A program made the translations under genes and the position numbers. Source: Streptomyces coryli (GTDB lineage: Bacteria > Actinomycetota > Actinomycetes > Streptomycetales > Streptomycetaceae). From it: 39,451 bases of DNA. Shown here one piece after another: positions 24,499-31,880 of this stretch (the stretch's first letter is position 1; the number at the start of each line of letters is the position of its first letter). Location of the stretch: contig NZ_JAAKZV010000052.1 in assembly GCF_011044975.1 (NCBI RefSeq), positions 1 to 39,451 on the forward strand, in the 5' to 3' direction. The notes under the pieces were generated by a model. It saw only the letters and a program-made list of their open reading frames with translations. It was not told the origin of the DNA and did no database searches.

Positions 24499-25463
24499 GC
24501 CGCACCTCCGTCGGCCCATACGTCGGTGAGCGCGGCGGCCGGGTCCGGCCCCGGCGCGCTCTTCGCGGCCGCGACGGCCTGCGCGACGAGGTGCTCCGCC
24601 CGATCGTCGGCCGCGGCGATGTCCTTGTCGTTTACGCCGGCTGACAGAAGCCGTCCGCGCGCCAGGTCGAGCGGATCGTGCTTCAGCCACTCCTCGACCT
24701 CCGCGGCCGGGCGGTACGCGGCCGGGTCGGAGCGGCTGTGCCCGAAGTGCCGGTACGTCAGCGCCTCCAGGATCGCCGGGCCCTCCCCGGCCCGGGCCCG
24801 CCCGGCCAGCGCGGCCACCGCCTCCCGGACCAGCACGACGTCGTTGCCGTCCACGACCTCGCCGGGAATGCCGTACGCCGGGGCCCGGTCGGCGGCAGGG
24901 CGCGGCACGGCGGTCACGTCGGCGATCGCGGTGTACTCCATGTACAGGTTGTTCTCGCACACGAACAGCACCGGCAGCCGCCACACCGCGGCCAGGTTCA
25001 ACGCCTCGTGGAAGGCGCCGATGTTGGTTGCGCCGTCGCCGAAGAAGGCCACCGCGATCTGCCCGGTGCCGCGCAGCTTCGCCGACCAGGCGGCGCCGGC
25101 GGCCATCGGGAGGTGCGAGCCGACGATGGCGTACGAGCCGAGCATCCCGGCCGCCGCCTTTGTCAGGTGCATCGAGCCGCCCTTGGCCCCGCACAGCCCG
25201 GTCGCCCGGCTCATCAGCTCGGCCAGGCACTCCTCCGGCGTGGCACCGCGGGCGATGGCGTGGTGGTGGCCGCGATAGGTGGCGAAGACGTAGTCGTCGG
25301 CGCGCAGCGCGGCGCTCGCGCCGACGGCGATCGCCTCGTGCCCGGCGGCCAGGTGGGTGGTGCCCTTGACCAGGCCCTGCAGAAACAAGTCGTGGGCGGC
25401 CCGCTCGGTGCGGCGGATCACCGCCATCTGCTCGTACGCGCCGAGGAGCTCAGCGGGCCTCAC
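24486..25463 (-). CDS. 2-oxoacid dehydrogenase E1 component, alpha subunit
   Basis: 325 residues. The thiamine diphosphate motif runs from GDGATN (142-147) to CENN (169-172), and the RHFGHSRSDP loop matches the region phosphorylated in eukaryotic E1-alpha. AGHEAIAVG and YRGHHHAIARG are typical of the acetoin/pyruvate/branched-chain group. The GTG at 25463 overlaps the M24 stop as GTGA. It forms a heterotetramer with the beta subunit encoded next. The preferred 2-oxo acid cannot be read from the sequence; acetoin-type and pyruvate-type enzymes are both close. Confidence 0.92.
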   Translation of the reverse strand: MRPAELLGAYEQMAVIRRTERAAHDLFLQGLVKGTTHLAAGHEAIAVGASAALRADDYVFATYRGHHHAIARGATPEECLAELMSRATGLCGAKGGSMHLTKAAAGMLGSYAIVGSHLPMAAGAAWSAKLRGTGQIAVAFFGDGATNIGAFHEALNLAAVWRLPVLFVCENNLYMEYTAIADVTAVPRPAADRAPAYGIPGEVVDGNDVVLVREAVAALAGRARAGEGPAILEALTYRHFGHSRSDPAAYRPAAEVEEWLKHDPLDLARGRLLSAGVNDKDIAAADDRAEHLVAQAVAAAKSAPGPDPAAALTDVWADGGAAWRT

Positions 25464-26794
25464 CGCTCTCCCCTGCCCGCCCGGGTGTTGAGGTGCGACT
25501 GCGCCTCGCGGCGGGTGTCGAGCTCACCGCCCACGGTCCAGTACTTGCGCCCGGCGACCAGCAGCTCCTCGGCCGGGAACTTGGTGATGACCTCGCAGCC
25601 GTCCGCGGTCACCACCACTTCCTCCTCGATACGGGCCGCCGACCAGCCGTCCGCGGCCGGCCAGTACGTCTCGAGCGCGAAGACCATGCCCTCCTCCAGC
25701 ACCTCCGGATGCTTCGGCGAGACCAGGCGGCTGAAGATGGGCTTCTCCCAGATCGACAGGCCGACCCCGTGCCCGTACTGCAGGGCGAAGGCGGCAGTCT
25801 CGTCCGGGAAGCCGAACTCCTCGGCGCGCGGCCACACCGCGACGATGTCCGCGGTGGTCGCGCCCGGGCGGACGAGAGCGATGGCCTCGTCCATGTACTC
25901 CCGGCAGCGGGTGTAGGCGTCCCGCATGGCGGGCGAGGCGCTGCCGACGGCGAAGGTGCGGTAGTAGCAGGTGCGGTAGCCGAGGTGGCTGTGCAGGATG
26001 TCGAAGAAGGCGGGGTCGCCGGGGCGGATCAGCCGGTCGCTGTAGACGTGCGGGTGGGGTGAACAGCGCTCGCCGGAGATGGCGTTGACGCCCTCGACGT
26101 ACTCGCTGCCGAGGTCGTAGAGCGCCTTGCTGACGACGCCGACGCACTCGTTCTCGCGCACCCCGGGGCGCAGATACCCGTACAGCTCCTCGTAGGCCGC
26201 GTCCACCATGGCGCAGGCCTGGGTGAGCAGGGAGATCTCGTCGCGGGTCTTGAGTCGCCGGGCTGCCAGGAACAGCTGCTGGCCGTCCACCACATCGATG
26301 CCCTCGGCCTTGAGGGCGGCCAGCACCGGCATCTCGGCGAGGTCCACGCCGAGCGGTTCGCCGCCCATGCCGTGCTCGCGCAACTCCCCGGCCACCTTGG
26401 CGGCGACGTCCTCGGCGATGCCGGCGTCCGGGTGAAAGGCGCCGCGCAGCGTGGAGATCCCGGCGCGGGCGCCCGTGGGCTCGCCCTCCTTACCGCCGTG
26501 GTCCAGCCAGGGGTTGTAGAGCTGGTGGTGGCGGGCCGCGGAGCCGAAGTCCCAGATCACCGGCTCGGCGCCGCGGACGAGGAGGGCGAAGCGGATGAGC
26601 TTGTCCATCGCCCAGGTGCCGATGTGCGTCGACGTCATATAGCGGATGTTGGAGAAGTCGAAGCTGAGCACCGCGCCGAGCTCGGACTCCTCGAGGGCGG
26701 CCTTCAGCCGGGCCAGCCGCTCGGTCCGTAACCGCGCGAGATCGACACGCTCCTCCCAGTCGACCGCGCCTTGCCCGAATGTGCGGACCGCCAT
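25460..26794 (-). CDS. M24-fold (DddP/creatinase-like) protein with a changed metal site
   Basis: 444 residues with the creatinase N-terminal domain (AVLSFDFSNIRYMTST) and a pita-bread C-terminal domain. Four of five metal positions are recognisable: Asp265 in PAFFDILHSH, His342 in YGHGVGLS, Glu375 in FALETYW and Glu391 in RIEEEVVV. The second aspartate, 11 residues after the first, is Cys276 (GYRTCYYRTF). The N-terminal region recalls DMSP lyase DddP, an M24 protein that is not a peptidase. It is probably a lyase or hydrolase of a small molecule. The ATG at 26794 has GAGAGGGG 8 bases upstream; a GTG at 26803 sits on top of that site. It is the first gene after the regulator and has a candidate promoter. 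Confidence 0.85.
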   Translation of the reverse strand: MAVRTFGQGAVDWEERVDLARLRTERLARLKAALEESELGAVLSFDFSNIRYMTSTHIGTWAMDKLIRFALLVRGAEPVIWDFGSAARHHQLYNPWLDHGGKEGEPTGARAGISTLRGAFHPDAGIAEDVAAKVAGELREHGMGGEPLGVDLAEMPVLAALKAEGIDVVDGQQLFLAARRLKTRDEISLLTQACAMVDAAYEELYGYLRPGVRENECVGVVSKALYDLGSEYVEGVNAISGERCSPHPHVYSDRLIRPGDPAFFDILHSHLGYRTCYYRTFAVGSASPAMRDAYTRCREYMDEAIALVRPGATTADIVAVWPRAEEFGFPDETAAFALQYGHGVGLSIWEKPIFSRLVSPKHPEVLEEGMVFALETYWPAADGWSAARIEEEVVVTADGCEVITKFPAEELLVAGRKYWTVGGELDTRREAQSHLNTRAGRGER

Positions 26795-26833
26795 GGCGTC
26801 CACCCCTCTCCAGCCGGAGCCCGCTCAACTGAC

Positions 26834-26862
26834 AGTGAACGACCGCCCGGTGAGAGTGTCAA
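26834..26862 (-). promoter_or_regulatory. Candidate promoter before the M24 gene
   Basis: On the minus strand a perfect TTGACA (26857-26862) overlaps the regulator's stop codon and is followed after 17 bases by TTCACT (26834-26839), a weak -10. The related stretches ACAGTGAAC (26832-26840) and ACACTGAAC (26866-26874) flank it and could be regulator sites. The catabolic genes may thus be transcribed both from here and from further upstream. Confidence 0.45.
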
Positions 26863-27491
26863 GGCACACTGAACACCACCCAGACGCCGACCGCCGGTTC
26901 CTCGCCCTCGTTGCGGTAGCGGTGCGGAGTCGTGGATTCGAAGCAGACGGCGTCGCCAGGGCGCAGCGTGTGCTCCTCGAAGCCGAGGGTCAGGATCAGC
27001 TCGCCCGCGGTGAGGTAGCCGTACTCGGTGCCCGGGTGCCGCATCAGCCCGCCGGTGCTGGAGGAGGAGCCGCCGGGGCGGTAGGTCACCTGCAGGAAGT
27101 CGGTCTCGGTCCCGGGCACATGGCCGAGCCGCTCCCACACCACACCGGAGTCCAGCTCCAGCCGCTCCCGCTCGTCAGGGCCGGTCAGCGGGCCGATCCG
27201 GCGGGCCGGCTCCGCGGCCAGCGCGGCGAGCGCGCCGAGCACGGTGCCGGGGGCGGCGGCCGGTGCGACCGCGTCCTCACGGACCTCGAAGAGGTGGTCG
27301 ACGGTGACGGACAGCGCCGTCGTGATCGCGTACAGGGTGCTCACGGACGGCTGGCTCTTGCCGTTCTCGATCTGCGAAACGAGGCTCGCGGATACGCCGA
27401 TCTCGCGCGCCAGCCGCCGCAGGCTCCAGCCGCGATCCAGGCGCACCTGGCGGATCCGGTCGCCGACAGGCGGCACGGCGGCTGGGGACAC
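26859..27491 (-). CDS. XRE-family regulator with C-terminal cupin sensor
   Basis: 210 residues. A helix-turn-helix of the XRE type occupies about residues 12-66 (LAREIGVSASLVSQIENGKSQ). A cupin domain follows at about 135-205 (HPGTEYGYLTAGEL ... PGDAVCFESTTPHRY). Such proteins, for example PuuR, regulate use of small amines, amino acids and organic acids, with the cupin as sensor. It starts with GTG at 27491, GAGGAG 7 bases upstream, and lies between the symporter and the catabolic genes on the same strand. It is the obvious local regulator of the cluster. Confidence 0.9.
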   Translation of the reverse strand: MSPAAVPPVGDRIRQVRLDRGWSLRRLAREIGVSASLVSQIENGKSQPSVSTLYAITTALSVTVDHLFEVREDAVAPAAAPGTVLGALAALAAEPARRIGPLTGPDERERLELDSGVVWERLGHVPGTETDFLQVTYRPGGSSSSTGGLMRHPGTEYGYLTAGELILTLGFEEHTLRPGDAVCFESTTPHRYRNEGEEPAVGVWVVFSVP

Positions 27492-27527
27492 GGGCGGCTC
27501 CTCTGCGTGGCCAACGGCTGGGCCGTA

Positions 27528-27543
27528 CAGCCTAATTGAACAC
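27528..27543. promoter_or_regulatory. AT-rich island upstream of the XRE-cupin gene
   Basis: The run CAGCCTAATTGAACA (27528-27542) stands out in the 72-bp gap between the symporter stop and the regulator start. It may hold a promoter or regulator site. No full -35/-10 pair or long palindrome could be assigned. Confidence 0.25.
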
Positions 27544-27563
27544 CGCCGGAGCCGCAGCCGAGC

Positions 27564-29171
27564 TCACACGGCCCCGGCCCCCGTCAGCGCCCGCACCTCG
27601 GTCTCCGCGTGCCGCGCCGGGTCGGCGGGCTCGTGGGAGAAGCGGGTGCCGAGCCAGCCCGCCAGGAAGCCGAGCGGTACGGAGACAAGACCCGGGTTCT
27701 GCAGCGGGAAGTACGCGAAGTCGAGGCCGGGGAAGAGCGCGTCGGGCCGCCCGGACACGACCGGCGACAGCGCCACCAGGAGGAGCGCGGGGATCAGCCC
27801 GCCGTACACCGCCCACACCGCGCCGCGGTGCGTGAAGCGGCGCCAGAACAGCGCGTACAGCAGCACCGGCAGATTCGCCGAGGCCGCCACCGCGAAGGCG
27901 AGGCCGACGAGGAAGGCGACGTTCTGGCCGCGGGCGAGCAGCCCGAGCCCGATCGCGACGGCCCCGATCGCGCCCGCCGCCACCCGCGCGACCGCGACCT
28001 CGCTGCGCTGCTTGGCGTGCGCGTGCCGGCGGCGCCGCAGCGAGGCGTACAGGTCGTGGGCGACCGAGGCGGACGACGCCAGCGTGATGCCGGCGACCAC
28101 GGCGAGGATGGTGGCGAAGGCGACCGCGGCCACGATCGCGAAGAGCACCGCGCCGCCGGTCGACCCCGCTCCCCCGCCGAGGTCGAGGGCGAGCAGCGGG
28201 ACAGCGGTGTTGCCCGCGGCGTTGTCGGTACGGACCGCGTCGGTGCCGAGGATCGCGGCGGCGCCGAAGCCCAGCACGATCGTCATCAGGTAGAAGCCGC
28301 CGATGAGGCCGATCGCCCAGACCACCGAGCGCCGGGCGGCGCGGGCGGTCGGGACCGTATAGAAGCGGGCGAGGATGTGCGGCAGGCCCGCGGTGCCGAG
28401 GACAAGGGCGATGCCGAGGCTGATGAAGTCGAGACGATTGCCGAGCGTGCCGCCGTATTTCAGCCCCGGGGCGAGGAAGTCGCGGCCGTGTCCGCTGCGT
28501 TCGGCGGCCGTGGACAGCAGCGCGCCCAGGTCGCCGTGGAAGCGGATCAGCACCATCACGGTGAGCGCGATCGCGCCGCCCATCAGCAGGACAGCCTTGA
28601 CGATCTGGATCCAGGTGGTGGCGCGCATGCCGCCGACGACCACGTAGAGCACCATCAGGCCGCCGACCCCGGCGACCGCGGCCGACTGCTCCGCGCCGCC
28701 GCTCGCGCCGACCAGCAGCGCGACGAGGCTGCCCGCGCCGACCATCTGCGCGACGAGGTAGAGGACCGAGACGGTGACGGAGGAGATGCCGAGGGCGAAG
28801 CGGACGCGGCGCTCGCGCAGCCGGGCGGCGACGACGTCGGCGAGGGTGAAGCGGCCACAGTTGCGGACGAGTTCGGCGACCAGCAGCAGCACGACCAGCC
28901 AGGCGACGAGGAAGCCGACGGAGTAGAGCATTCCGTCGTAGCCGTAGAGGGCGATGAGCCCGGAGATGCCGAGGAAGGACGCGGCGGACATGTAGTCGCC
29001 GGAGAGGGCGAAACCGTTCTCCATGGGCGAGAACAGCCTGCTGCCGGCGTAGAACTCCTCCGGCGAGCCGTGCCGGTTGCGCCCCGCCCACGAGGTGATC
29101 GCGAGCGTCAGCAGCACGAAGGCGCTGAACAGGAGCAGCGCGAGGGTCTGGTGCTCGGCGAGGCCCCTCAC
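27564..29171 (-). CDS. Sodium/solute symporter (SSS family, ActP-like)
   Basis: 535 residues with about 13 membrane spans. SSS-family signatures are clear: EEFYAGSRLFSPMENGFALSGDY in two adjacent halves around SRLFSPMENG, then SAASFLGISG, VVGGMRATTW and the GTLGNRLDFISLGIALVLGT region. ActP-type members import acetate and other short monocarboxylates with sodium. The GTG at 29171 overlaps the stop of the DUF485 gene, the same pair order as yjcH-actP in E. coli. Its place ahead of the XRE-cupin regulator and catabolic genes makes it the likely importer for that pathway. Confidence 0.92.
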   Translation of the reverse strand: MRGLAEHQTLALLLFSAFVLLTLAITSWAGRNRHGSPEEFYAGSRLFSPMENGFALSGDYMSAASFLGISGLIALYGYDGMLYSVGFLVAWLVVLLLVAELVRNCGRFTLADVVAARLRERRVRFALGISSVTVSVLYLVAQMVGAGSLVALLVGASGGAEQSAAVAGVGGLMVLYVVVGGMRATTWIQIVKAVLLMGGAIALTVMVLIRFHGDLGALLSTAAERSGHGRDFLAPGLKYGGTLGNRLDFISLGIALVLGTAGLPHILARFYTVPTARAARRSVVWAIGLIGGFYLMTIVLGFGAAAILGTDAVRTDNAAGNTAVPLLALDLGGGAGSTGGAVLFAIVAAVAFATILAVVAGITLASSASVAHDLYASLRRRRHAHAKQRSEVAVARVAAGAIGAVAIGLGLLARGQNVAFLVGLAFAVAASANLPVLLYALFWRRFTHRGAVWAVYGGLIPALLLVALSPVVSGRPDALFPGLDFAYFPLQNPGLVSVPLGFLAGWLGTRFSHEPADPARHAETEVRALTGAGAV

Positions 29172-29695
29172 TGCTGCGGGTCCTCCTTCGGCTTACGGGC
29201 CTCGGCCGCCGAGTTCGTCTGCATCGTGACGTCCCAGCGCAGCTCCATCGCGGGCTGGTCGCGGCGGAGCCGGGCGTGCCTGGCGTAGGCCCAGGTGAGG
29301 AGGAAGGTGGTGACGAACTGGCCGAGGCCGGCCAGTATCGCGACGTTCACCACGCCCGCGACCTTGTGTGCCATCAGCCCCGGGGCGGCGGTCGCGGCGA
29401 TGACGTAGGCGAGATACCAGCCGAGGAACGCGATGGCGGCGGGCACCACGAAACGCCGGTACTGGTTGCGGACGTGCTGGAACTCCGGGCTCTGCTGGAC
29501 CTCCAGATACAGCTCGGAGTCGTCGGCGGGCGGCCGCGGCCCCGGGACGGCGGCGGCCGCGGCGCGCGGGGCGGGCATCCAGCGGTCCGGCTCCGGATCG
29601 TCCCAGGCCCCCCATCCGGAGGCCAGCTCGTCGTGCCAGGGGTCGTCGAGCGCCGCGGCCGGTGCGTGTCCCTCGGCCGCCTCGTGCTTGTCCAC
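29168..29695 (-). CDS. DUF485 membrane protein, partner of the SSS symporter
   Basis: 175 residues. A long acidic, alanine/proline-rich cytoplasmic N-terminus (about 80 residues) precedes two membrane spans (VVPAAIAFLGWYLAYVIAA and NVAILAGLGQFVTTFLLTW), the compact DUF485 core, followed by a basic tail. The GTG at 29695 was chosen for its ideal GAGGGAG site 5 bases away; an ATG at 29722 lacks one. It overlaps the symporter start and is the first gene of the ten-gene run. The 159 bp upstream (29696-29854) holds no gene and no promoter I can assign with confidence. Confidence 0.85.
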   Translation of the reverse strand: MDKHEAAEGHAPAAALDDPWHDELASGWGAWDDPEPDRWMPAPRAAAAAVPGPRPPADDSELYLEVQQSPEFQHVRNQYRRFVVPAAIAFLGWYLAYVIAATAAPGLMAHKVAGVVNVAILAGLGQFVTTFLLTWAYARHARLRRDQPAMELRWDVTMQTNSAAEARKPKEDPQQ

Positions 29696-29854
29696 CGTGT
29701 CTCCCTCGCGTTGCGGGCTCATTGCCGCGTCACAAAGGATGGGTGGACCGCATGCGGCCGGGTTCCGCAATCCCGGACCCTTCACACAATCAGGTGAACA
29801 CCCGGCGCAATACCGGAGATTTAAGCCCAGGTCTCCCCTACGGAATCGCCATTG

Positions 29855-30778
29855 CTACACATTTCCGCCCGTGCACATGACCGCCACCCGCCGCCCGGCG
29901 AACCGGTCGGGGTAAGTGTGCAGCGCGGCCAGCGCCGCCGCGCCGGCGCCCTCGGCGAGGGTGTGGGCGTCGCGGGCGAGGATCTGCCGGGCCTGCTCGA
30001 TGACGGCGTCGTCGAGCAGCAGGAAGTCCTTCAGGCGCTGTTTCAGCACCAGTTGCGGCAGCGCGAAGCCGCTGCCGGTGGCGAGGCCCTCGACGGCGGT
30101 GCGGTTGGGCCGCTCGACGATCTCGCCGGCCCGCCAGGAGTCGTGCGCGGCGGGCGCCTCGGCGGACTGCACGGCGACGACCTCGGCGTGCGGCGCGAGG
30201 GCGGCGGCGACGATGCAGGCGGCCGCGGCACCGGAGCCGCTGCCGACCGGGACGATCACGGTGTCGGTGCGCGGGGCGTCCTCGAAGAGCTCGAAGTACG
30301 CGGTGCCGACGCCCGCCAGGATGGCGGGCTCGTTCGCCGCGCTGACGAGCCGCATGCCGCGCTCGCTGGCGAGCTTCTCGGCGTACGGGCGGGCCTCGTC
30401 GAAGTTCGCCCCGTACTCGACGAGTTCGGCGCCGAGGGCCGTAACGGCGCGCGCCTTGCCCGGGTTGGGGTCGCGCGGCATGACGATGGCGCAGGGGACG
30501 CCGAACTGCGCGGCGGCGTAGGCGAGGGACTGGGCGTGGTTGCCGGTGGAGTAGCCCACGACGCCGCGGGCTCGCTCGCCCGGCTCCATCCCGGCGAGCA
30601 GGGTGAGCCCGCCGCGGACCTTGAAGGCGCCGGTGGGCTGGACGTTCTCGTGCTTGACGGTGAGGGAGGCGGCGGGTCCGTGGTCGAGCGTCGGATACGA
30701 CCAGGCCGGGGTGGGCGGCAGGTGCCGCCGCAGCAGGGTGCGGGCTTCGAGGACATCGGTGATGGTGGGCGGCTGCAT
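29855..30778 (-). CDS. Threonine-dehydratase / serine-racemase-like PLP enzyme
   Basis: 307 residues, fold type II. The PLP lysine is Lys53 in PTGAFKVRGG, the asparagine loop is YSTGNHAQSLA, and the phosphate-binding glycine loop is PVGSGSGAAAA. There is no C-terminal ACT regulatory domain, so it resembles the short catabolic threonine/serine dehydratases, serine racemase or hydroxyaspartate dehydratase. Products would be a 2-oxo acid and ammonia. It is divergent from a LysR gene, which probably controls it. The 2-oxo acid could feed the nearby E1, but the gene is separated from that cluster by 159 bp and there is no direct link. Confidence 0.88.
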   Translation of the reverse strand: MQPPTITDVLEARTLLRRHLPPTPAWSYPTLDHGPAASLTVKHENVQPTGAFKVRGGLTLLAGMEPGERARGVVGYSTGNHAQSLAYAAAQFGVPCAIVMPRDPNPGKARAVTALGAELVEYGANFDEARPYAEKLASERGMRLVSAANEPAILAGVGTAYFELFEDAPRTDTVIVPVGSGSGAAAACIVAAALAPHAEVVAVQSAEAPAAHDSWRAGEIVERPNRTAVEGLATGSGFALPQLVLKQRLKDFLLLDDAVIEQARQILARDAHTLAEGAGAAALAALHTYPDRFAGRRVAVMCTGGNV

Positions 30779-30852
30779 GGAGCCAGGCTGGCAGCCGCTC
30801 GACCCATAGGTCCAATGGAAGTTTCCGCTGCTTTCATAGATACGATCGATGC
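30779..30852. promoter_or_regulatory. Divergent LysR control region
   Basis: The 74 bases between the PLP-enzyme and LysR starts are AT-richer than their surroundings. They include GGAAGTTTCC, near 30818, which is an imperfect inverted repeat of the LysR T-N11-A kind. TACGAT (30841-30846) ends 6 bases before the LysR ATG. Binding here would explain control of the divergent enzyme gene. Confidence 0.5.
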
Positions 30853-31746
30853 ATGGACCTCACCCGCCTCCGCGTCCTGGCCGCCGTCGCCCGCGAAGGA
30901 TCCGTAACGGCCGCCGCCGACGCCCTGAACTACGCCCAGCCGTCGGTCAGCCACCACCTGGCCCGGCTGGAGGAGGAGGCAGGCGTCCCGCTGGTGCAGC
31001 GCGCGGGCCGCGGCATCCGCCTCACGGACGCGGGCCGGCTGCTGGCCGAGCGGGCGGAGGAGATCCTGGGCCGGCTGGAGGCGACGCGAGCCGAACTGGC
31101 GGCCCACGCGGGCCTGCACACCGGCCGGGTCCGGGTGGCGGCTTTCCCCTCGGCGCTGGCCACGCTGATCCCGGCGGCGGCCGCCCCCTTCGCCGCGGAT
31201 CACCCCGGGGTGGAGCTGGCGCTGACCGAGGCCGAGCCCCCGGCCGCGCTGGCGGCGCTGCGCGCCGGGGAGGTGGACGTGGCGCTGACCTTCGAGCACG
31301 ACGACGCGAGCGAGGCCGGCCGCCTGCACACGACGTCCGTACCGCTGCTCGAGGAACCGATGTACCTGGTGACGAAGGGCGGCACCGGCGCACCCGCAAG
31401 CCTGGGGGCGTACGCCGAGGAGCCCTGGATCGCCGGCTGCGAACGCTGCCGCGCCCACCTCCTCACCTCCTGCACCCGCGCAGGCTTCACCCCACACATC
31501 GCCTTCGAGACGGACGACTACGTAGCAGTCCAGTCCCTGGTAGCAGCAGGCATCGGCATCTCCACCCTCCCGGGCCTCGCCCTACGCGCCCACCGCCACA
31601 ACGGCATCCGCGTACACCGCCTCCCAAACGACCGCCGCACGGTCAGCGCATCGGTCTACGGCAAGCCACCGGCCCCGGCGCCGGTGGCAGCATTCCTCGC
31701 AGCCCTGACGACCGCGGCCAAGGGCCCTTGGCGCTGGCCGCGCTGA
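30853..31746 (+). CDS. LysR-family transcriptional regulator
   Basis: 297 residues. The N-terminal helix-turn-helix (LRVLAAVAREGSVTAAADAL, then NYAQPSVSHHLARLEEE) fills residues 1-60. A type 2 periplasmic-binding-like effector domain follows from about 90 (GRVRVAAFPSA ... GIGISTLPGLALR). No Shine-Dalgarno is seen and a -10-like TACGAT sits 6 bases before the ATG, which suggests a leaderless message. Its position opposite the PLP-enzyme gene makes that gene the probable target. Confidence 0.92.
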   Translation: MDLTRLRVLAAVAREGSVTAAADALNYAQPSVSHHLARLEEEAGVPLVQRAGRGIRLTDAGRLLAERAEEILGRLEATRAELAAHAGLHTGRVRVAAFPSALATLIPAAAAPFAADHPGVELALTEAEPPAALAALRAGEVDVALTFEHDDASEAGRLHTTSVPLLEEPMYLVTKGGTGAPASLGAYAEEPWIAGCERCRAHLLTSCTRAGFTPHIAFETDDYVAVQSLVAAGIGISTLPGLALRAHRHNGIRVHRLPNDRRTVSASVYGKPPAPAPVAAFLAALTTAAKGPWRWPR

Positions 31747-31794
31747 GGCCCACATGGCTCGGCTCGGCACCCGGCCCGCGCTCGCGGCCAACCC

Positions 31795-31860
31795 AAGCCC
31801 GGCCGGCGCTTGAGGCCGAGGCGCGCAGCGCCGATCCGGGGTCCGGGGGCGGAGCCCCGG
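31795..31860. repeat. Streptomyces-type intergenic palindromic repeat
   Basis: The stretch with CCGGCCGGCGCTTGAGG and, after a variable GC core, GGGGGCGGAGCCCCGG resembles a sequence family found, as I recall, in very many copies between Streptomyces genes. It can fold (31836-31841 with 31855-31860) and lies between the convergent LysR and parE genes, where it may act as a bidirectional terminator. Confidence 0.7.
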
Positions 31861-31880
31861 CAACCCGGCGCGGCAGCGCG

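Noticed and set aside
27609-29288. 559-codon open frame opposite the symporter
   Set aside because: Antisense shadow of a membrane protein; no hydrophobic pattern or domain of its own.
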